Of a DNA stretch of 64,000 bases, positions 58,298 to 64,000 are shown piece after piece. The stretch lies in assembly GCA_963854835.1 (NCBI GenBank), contig OY978526.1:28075073-28139072 (forward strand). Reading direction: 5' to 3'. The translations under genes were made by a program, and so were the position numbers. How positions within the stretch are numbered: position 1 is the first letter of the stretch; every line of letters begins with the position of its first letter. The notes under the pieces are model-generated. The model ran no database searches. It was not told where the DNA came from and saw nothing but the letters and a program-made list of their open reading frames with translations. Origin of the DNA: Megamerina dolium. Taxonomy: Eukaryota; Arthropoda; Insecta; Diptera; Megamerinidae.

Positions 58298-59690
58298 TTG
58301 AATTGTGTTCAATATTTTCCGTTTGCGTTTACTTACTTTGCGCTTATAGTATTTGTGGACTGTATGGGTGTAAATATTCCGTCGAGTATCAGATGTACGA
58401 GGGCGGTCCCAGAACTACCCATACATAGATGGCGGCAGTAGTTTGAAAAAAATTACTTTGGTGAAAAGTGGTAATCTTATAAAACATATGTTTTAAGTTT
58501 CAATGTGCCACGTTGTTTAGTATTTGTTTTTGAGCTATCGAAAGTTGACGACCTCAGTGAATTTGTAAACATGGAAAAAATTGATCCAACGAATATTAAA
58601 GCCGAACTAGATTCTACTCTGGGGGAGTCTGCTCATTCGTTTACGATCATAAAATATTGGGTGGCAGAGTTTAAACGAGGTCATACGAGCTGCCAAGACG
58701 AACACCGTAGTGGTCGACCAATTGAGGTGGCCACGCCAAAAACGTTTAAGAAAAACCACAAAATGGTATTGGATGATCGCCGACTGGAGGTGCGTGAGCT
58801 AGGTGAAATTACAGGCATTTCAAAAAGTGCTATGCATCGTATATTGACCGAAACTTTGGAGATGAAAATGCTGTGCGCAAGATGGGTGCCGCGTTTGCTC
58901 ACAATAAAACAAAAACACCAGTCGCTATTTCGACGGCCAAAATCAATGAGTTAAAGCTCGAATTGCTTCAGCACGCACCTTATTCGCAAGATTTAGCTCC
59001 TTCGGATTATTTTCTATTTTCAAATTTGAACAAATGTCTTGATGGTAGAAGATTTGCAAACAGTGAAGAGTTGGAATCTGCGGTAGATGGCTATTTTAAT
59101 GAGCTACACAGTTCACACTATAAACAGGGTATCGAAGCTATAGAATATCGCTTGGAAAAGTGTATAGAGGTTAAAGGAGATTATGTTGAGAAATAAAGAA
59201 AAATTTTCCCAAATTTGTTGTGTTTTCTTTGTTAGGTCAGGTAGTTCTGGGACCGCCCTCGTAGCTCAATATAAAATAAAGAGATTTATTCATGTGGGTT
59301 TATTATAAATTATATATTTATTAATAATTGGATTTGCTTACCGCAACAGTGTTTTCTTCTGCTCTAATTTTGTAGACGAATTGGAATTTTGTTCAATATT
59401 TTCCATTTGAGTTTACTTACTGGACTGTATGGGTGTAAATATTCCGTTGAGTATCAGTTGCAGCTCAATATAAAATAAAGAGATTTATTCGAGTGGGTTT
59501 ATTATAAATTATATATTTATTAATAATTGGGTTTGATTACCGCAACAGTGTTTTCTTTTGCTCTAATTTTATGAGCGATTTTAAATTTGATTCCATATTT
59601 TCCATTTGAGTTTACTTACTTTACGTTTATAGTATTTGAATCATTTATTTAAAAAATGAAAATTTAATAATAATTTTTTGTGTTTATTTT
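58298..59690. repeat. Tandem duplication, about 200-bp unit, first copy split by a mariner
   Basis: Unit 1 is 58298-58397 plus 59262-59376, unit 2 is 59377-59573, and a partial unit 3 starts near 59574. Shared phrases include TTCAATATTTTCC, GGACTGTATGGGTGTAAAT, AGCTCAATATAAAATAAAGA and CGCAACAGTGTTTTCTT. Unit 2 lacks about 20 bp (the TATAGTATTT region) that units 1 and 3 keep. Unit 2 shows the empty mariner site. Confidence 0.85.
58398..59261 (+). mobile_element. Mariner element, internally deleted (864 bp)
   Basis: The inverted ends CGAGGGCGGTCCCAGAACTA and its complement (ending 59261) are each flanked by TA. The + strand carries IKYWVAEFKRGHTSCQDEHR and SGRPIEVATPKTFKKNHKMV, then LDDRRLEVRELGEITGISKS, MHRILTETLEMKMLCARWVP, and after a gap HAPYSQDLAPSDYFLFSNLN with a mariner-like end. 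The part with the first two catalytic aspartates is deleted and the frames do not join. It is non-functional but recognisably DD34D mariner. Confidence 0.9.
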
Positions 59691-59700
59691 GTCATACATA

Positions 59701-59840
59701 TGGGCGCCGTAGTTCGTAGTGTGTTGGTCTTCTGTTCTGTAGGTCGTGGGTTCAATCCCCGGCTGAAGTATAACAAATTTAATAACGAAAATATTTTTCT
59801 TTCGAACGGTACCCATCTGTCTGCAAGCAAATTGCAATTT
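59701..59840 (+). mobile_element. tRNA-derived SINE, 5' part
   Basis: GGGCGCCGTAGTTCGTAGTG gives an A-box-like region. GGTCGTGGGTTCAATCCCC holds a perfect B-box core (GGTTCAATCC). CGGCTGAAGT then runs into the body (AAAATATTTTTCTTTCGAAC, GGTACCCATCTGTCTGC) shared with the other copies. It stops near 59840, where ATTAATC-rich sequence like 8497-9200 begins. Confidence 0.8.
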
Positions 59841-59930
59841 ATCGAATAATTCGAATTTTGATTAATCGAATATTTGTTTAATCAGACTGTTTAACTAAAT
59901 GATTAATCTAATACATATAAATTTAATACA
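59841..59930. repeat. Scrap of the ATTAATC-rich hAT-like repeat
   Basis: TCGAATAATTCGAATTTTGA, TTAATCGAATATTTGTTTAA and GACTGTTTAACTAAATGATT match the interior and right part of the elements at 8497-9200. No left end is present. Confidence 0.55.
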
Positions 59931-62363
59931 AAACAAATTTTATAAAATATCGTATTTTTGAGTAAAATAAAATAAAATCAATAATAAATATTTCTGAACG
60001 CAAAAATATAAAAAAAAAAACAATTTTTATTTCAACATTACAATTAATGCATAAAAAATAACAATTTGATTGAGCATAAATCATTTGCCATACTCAACTT
60101 CACTTTTTCAATGATAATCTTTTTTTAAAATCACTTCACTGCTTTGATCATTTTTTATATCATCAAATCAATCCAACTCAAGCAAAACAAGGTTTATAAA
60201 TTATTAAATATATGAATATACACATCCTCATCTACATAGTTCGTCAATACATATATGATATCGTATAATAAAATCAAACAACAAAACGGAAATGACGCTA
60301 TGAAGTATTGTGTTGCACATTTAATACTGTGCACTGCATTTGATGGCATATAAACGCCACACCACCAACAACAATAACATAAACGACAATTCATAAATAA
60401 ATTTCTAACTACGATGGAAATAGTGATTTTTATGGCTGCTTAACTCGTAAAATGTAATAAATAAGCAGCGTATGTTACTACTACTACTATTCATACTAGT
60501 ACTACAGTTCTACAACTTCATTGTTTATTAACACATAGACACACTTACTGCGGAAGTTTAATTGTTAGAATGCAAAAAGCATTACCAGCACAACAATTGG
60601 CACCACCATTGCATCGTAATCTTAAGCATATAGTATAGTATGCCTCTACACACAATTAAAACGCCACATACAACACAATCTTTGAGTCAACTTAATTAAG
60701 CGAATGCAATAGAATCAAGCGAGGTGAAGTGTATGGAGTAGAGTGTGGTATTGTATTTTGTAAGGATAAATAAGGACAATAGACTATTACGATTACGATT
60801 TTGTCTTGTCATTGGTTGATTGGTTGACTGGTTGACTGGTTGACTGACTGTTTGGTTGGTTGGTTTGTTGGTTGATTGTTTCGCTGGGGATAGGTTGGGT
60901 AAGAAACATATAACTGATTGAATTATTACCTACGTTATGATATTGGTAACGATTATCAACCATTACCATCACATCATTATGATCATCGGCACGCCACTGA
61001 ATTGCATACAATTTGTTATTGTGTCAAAGCAATGAATGCATTTATTGTTATTGTGATGATGGTGTAATTGCTTAACATTATATTGTTAGTTTCGTTAGTA
61101 TTAGTATTCAATGCTTATCAAGAAGTCATAAAAAATGAAAATAAAATCCGAGAAAATAGTATGAAAAGAACATGAATATGTAGCTAACTCGTATATACGA
61201 TATATAGCAAAATATGTAATTGAACAAAAACCGGAATTAATAATGTTGCCATAAAAAGTAATCAATATATGCATAAGCATACATAATTTAGTATATAATA
61301 TAAGTATAATACATTATACATAAGGGCGTTTCCCATATTTATACGCATAAAATCAGTAGAAATACAAATGGAATAATGTTTTTTAAGATACTGATTATTT
61401 TGTAGCACTGGATAGAACTGTCGCTAGTTGAGGTTGAGGTCGGCATTGTATCAAAAATACCATAAAAAGTGTGTTGTATTGGATAACAGAAAGTTATACC
61501 TTCTCCCATATGATCCAAAGAAATTTTATCAATTAAAAAAAAATATATATAATAAAATTCGCTTACTTGTTTAGTTTCGTGCAATTGATTTTTATTATTG
61601 AAAGCCAAAGCATATTTTTGAGTATTTTGAAATTTTCAATTTCTTTCAGATTTACTTAGTTAACTTTTCCTGGGAATTGCCCATGTACTACAATATATCA
61701 GGTGTTTCACAAAGAAGCTTGATAACAAATTGGGCGTTTTATTTCGTATGTAAAAATTGGTGGCATTACTTTAAAAAACTTTTTTTGATTACTTCTTCAT
61801 AGTATATATAATAATCTAAATTGGTGGTAGAACAAAAATTTATTATTTGAAACTGACTTCATCTGCCCAAAATTTGCTATCTTACGAACATAATTAACAT
61901 CAAATTATTCCATCTAATCAGATTAAATCACTGTGAATCACTGTGAATTACTGTCACTCGTCGTAAAACATTCTTCGGGTAATTTTCTTGTTATAGAAAA
62001 AACGTTTGAAATGGGCATGGTCACTTGCAGTAAGTCAGTTACATATCATTCTAATATTCTGTGACCATTCAGTAATAATTTTTGTTGTACAACGGGCCAG
62101 TTTCTTGCTACTCTAGCAATAACAACACTATGAAATAATTTCAGGGTCTAACGACCTAGAACCGTATAGTAAAACATCCATCGTTTTTGAATTCACAAAT
62201 TACATTTTTTTAATGGCCATACTAAGTTTGCAATTTTTTGCCTGAGTGTTTTTAGAATAAATGGAAAAAAAGTATTAAAATTCATATCGGAACGAAATAT
62301 GTAGTTTCGGTACATAGAGTAATAATAGGTGGAATGATTTTGTGGAACAGTTTAAACCGTTAA
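59931..62363. other. Intron 14 segment
   Basis: AT-rich. A run of TGGTTGAC/TTGGTTGG units at about 60814-60878 is a diverged tetranucleotide array. No exon or transposon gene is recognised. Confidence 0.5.
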
Positions 62364-62439
62364 CCCTCTCACGAAAGGGTCGTTTTGACCCCTTTTTTGA
62401 AAGTCTGAATAAAATGACATTTACTGGATCGCTAGAGGG
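62364..62439. mobile_element. piggyBac-like mini-MITE, 76 bp, TTAA target site
   Basis: TTAA at 62360-62363 and 62440-62443. The ends are CCCTCTCACG and CGCTAGAGGG, so both start CCCTCT. A short internal repeat, AAAGGGTCGTTTTGACCCCTTTT, forms a hairpin next to the left end. It is too short to code. Confidence 0.65.
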
Positions 62440-62727
62440 TTAAAATGACTTAGAAAAATCTTTGCCGGAATATTTCATTAGGGGTATTCTCAGGCAAAAG
62501 CTTTATACAAAGTACGTAAGAGTCCGCAGAATATAAAAAAGCAAATATGTCTCTTTGAAATACGCAACAATCTTTGGATTGAGCATAAACATGCTGGTGC
62601 TTTGCTTAAATTTACGTCTTCCATTTTTTTAATCCATTTGAGTGGGAATCATGCCGCATCCAAAGTTGCTGCTTCACAGTGAAATTCACAATCGAATATA
62701 TATGGTTTTTCTCAAAGCAGAATATCA

Positions 62728-62739
62728 TTGCATACTTTT
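62728..62739 (+). promoter_or_regulatory. Su(Hw)-like motif TTGCATACTTTT
   Basis: A full core. It faces an inverted copy 30 bp away (62770-62781). Confidence 0.45.
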
Positions 62740-62769
62740 CGTACAACACCAACAAATTTGCACGTTATT

Positions 62770-62781
62770 AAAAGTATGCAA
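62770..62781 (-). promoter_or_regulatory. Su(Hw)-like motif (reverse) AAAAGTATGCAA
   Basis: The exact reverse complement of 62728-62739. The pair is a 12-bp perfect inverted repeat with a 30-bp spacer. Confidence 0.45.
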
Positions 62782-64000
62782 TTATTAATGGCAATTTTGA
62801 CGAGAAAGTCGTGTTTTAGGACTATTGCATTTTCAAATTGTAAAATGTTCTGAAAGATTAAGTTTAGTGTCATCTTCTAAAATTGGAACGACAATTCCTG
62901 GTAGAAAATTACCAATATTTTCTTGATTTTTACTTTTAAATCTATTTATTTAATTATTTTAAGCTTTTGAAATTTTAATTTTGCACTTTTTTCTTAGTTC
63001 TTCTAATTTGACAGCAATTTTTCAAAATAGTTTGCTAAGAGTGATAATGGTTTGCATCCGTATATTGTATTTAAACTGCATTAAATTACTGTTCATTTAT
63101 TGGTATCAATTGCAAGCATTCAGACTTATGATGCTTTTTCATGAAAAGGAAATTTCGAAAGGACTATTTGGCTTGATGGGAAAATGACCGCTGTATTGAT
63201 TGTTCAATAATGTATATGACCCTATAACGGGTTTTTAATGTCAAATTGAAAATTTGAGAGTATTGGAAATTTAAGTACATAGTCACCGTCTAATAAAAAA
63301 AAAATTTCCGAATGATAAAATAACTTCAAATAAACATGTTTTAATGGAGCTATTCATTTTTTTTTTCATTTTTAATAATAATAAAAAATTCTCTTAAATG
63401 TAAAATGAATGCTCTTTTTGAAACATACAATATATTCGCACATTTTTACATATGACATTTGTATGTCCATACAATCATATGTTTGCTGTTGTTGCTGTCC
63501 TTTGTTGTTGTACTTAATCTTTCACAATCATTATTATTTTATTGTTGGTCATAATTTTACGCTACTTACTTGCTATGCCTCCGCATAGTCTTCATATAAA
63601 CTGTGAGGCAATTTATATATTTGTGTCTGTGTGTGTGTGTGTACATCACATATATTGCGCAATTCCTTTTCGTTAAAAATATTAGCAAAAATACGTACGT
63701 TTAATAGCGCCATGCAACAACTATGTATGAACATTATGTTGTATTGTGTTTGCCACATATATATAAAAGAACATATGCGTTGTCGAATAAGTGAAACAAT
63801 TGGTGGGATCAATGTTGTTGTAATGGTCGTTTCAGTATGCGTAATTACAATGGTCATCCAATGGTTGGCAATAAAAATCAACCACTCATACGTAAATACG
63901 GGGATACTTATACAACATATTATACATGAATATACTCGTATAGTACACTTTCATATGCATGAGTGCTTAGTTGTGTCGAAAAATAATAATAATAATAATA

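Larger units (their letters stand above)
62440..64000. other. End of window, intron 14
   Basis: AT-rich, with the inverted Su(Hw)-like pair at 62728-62781, (GT)n near 63626-63643 and (AAT)n at the very end. No exon. Confidence 0.5.

Noticed and set aside
59701..59773. A possible tRNA gene
   Set aside because: It has A- and B-box-like sequence but no proper cloverleaf pairing, and it is followed by a body shared with other SINE copies.

Overview
The window is AT-rich animal DNA, most likely from a brachyceran fly and probably a tephritid fruit fly. It carries one protein-coding gene on the + strand, the central part of huntingtin (htt). I recognise it from 14 exons (7210-54459) whose reading phases all join, and whose translation follows the order of conserved huntingtin blocks. 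Examples are YWLVQNKYAEVISNL, DDFRVREHAAVCLCRF, KLFEPLVIYSL, ELDTQKEVMLGMLEKF, and a final block with FGYTTKQQFEEYF. About 6.7 kb of coding sequence (about 2,235 residues) is present. The first and last parts of the protein lie outside: no start codon, stop codon, promoter or poly(A) site of htt is in the window. The species assignment is an inference from gene structure and from DD41D 'rosa'-type mariner relics, a group first described from Ceratitis rosa.

Layout. 1-7209: upstream intron with a nested repeat complex (1731-4784), a SINE and a dead LINE. 7210-16674: exons 1-3 of this window, separated by an intron holding hAT-like repeats, a second copy of the large repeat, a rosa relic and a LINE tail. 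16675-25937: 9.3-kb intron packed with LINE, SINE, rosa and mariner remains. 25938-32266: exons 4-7 with a LINE in between. 32267-39701: intron with a third copy of the large repeat, a piggyBac-like MITE, a degenerate tandem region and a rosa relic. 39702-47072: exons 8-13, with a 466-bp tandem repeat and a diverged array in their introns. 47073-54210: microsatellite-rich intron with LINE debris. 54211-54459: exon 14. 54460-64000: start of another large intron with LINE tails, a mariner sitting in a tandem duplication, a SINE and a second piggyBac-like MITE.

The fly protein keeps the HEAT-type helical blocks but carries many low-complexity inserts (Q, N, T, A, G and D/E-rich). One is an uninterrupted nine-glutamine tract in the middle of the protein, not in exon 1 where vertebrates have theirs.

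The most interesting non-coding signal is a short motif, TGCATACTTTT(AGG), found nine times in unrelated sequence contexts across the introns. It closely resembles the binding site of the fly insulator protein Su(Hw). Every transposable element I could find appears dead by frameshift, stop or internal deletion. Nothing bacterial, viral, CRISPR-like or operon-like was seen.
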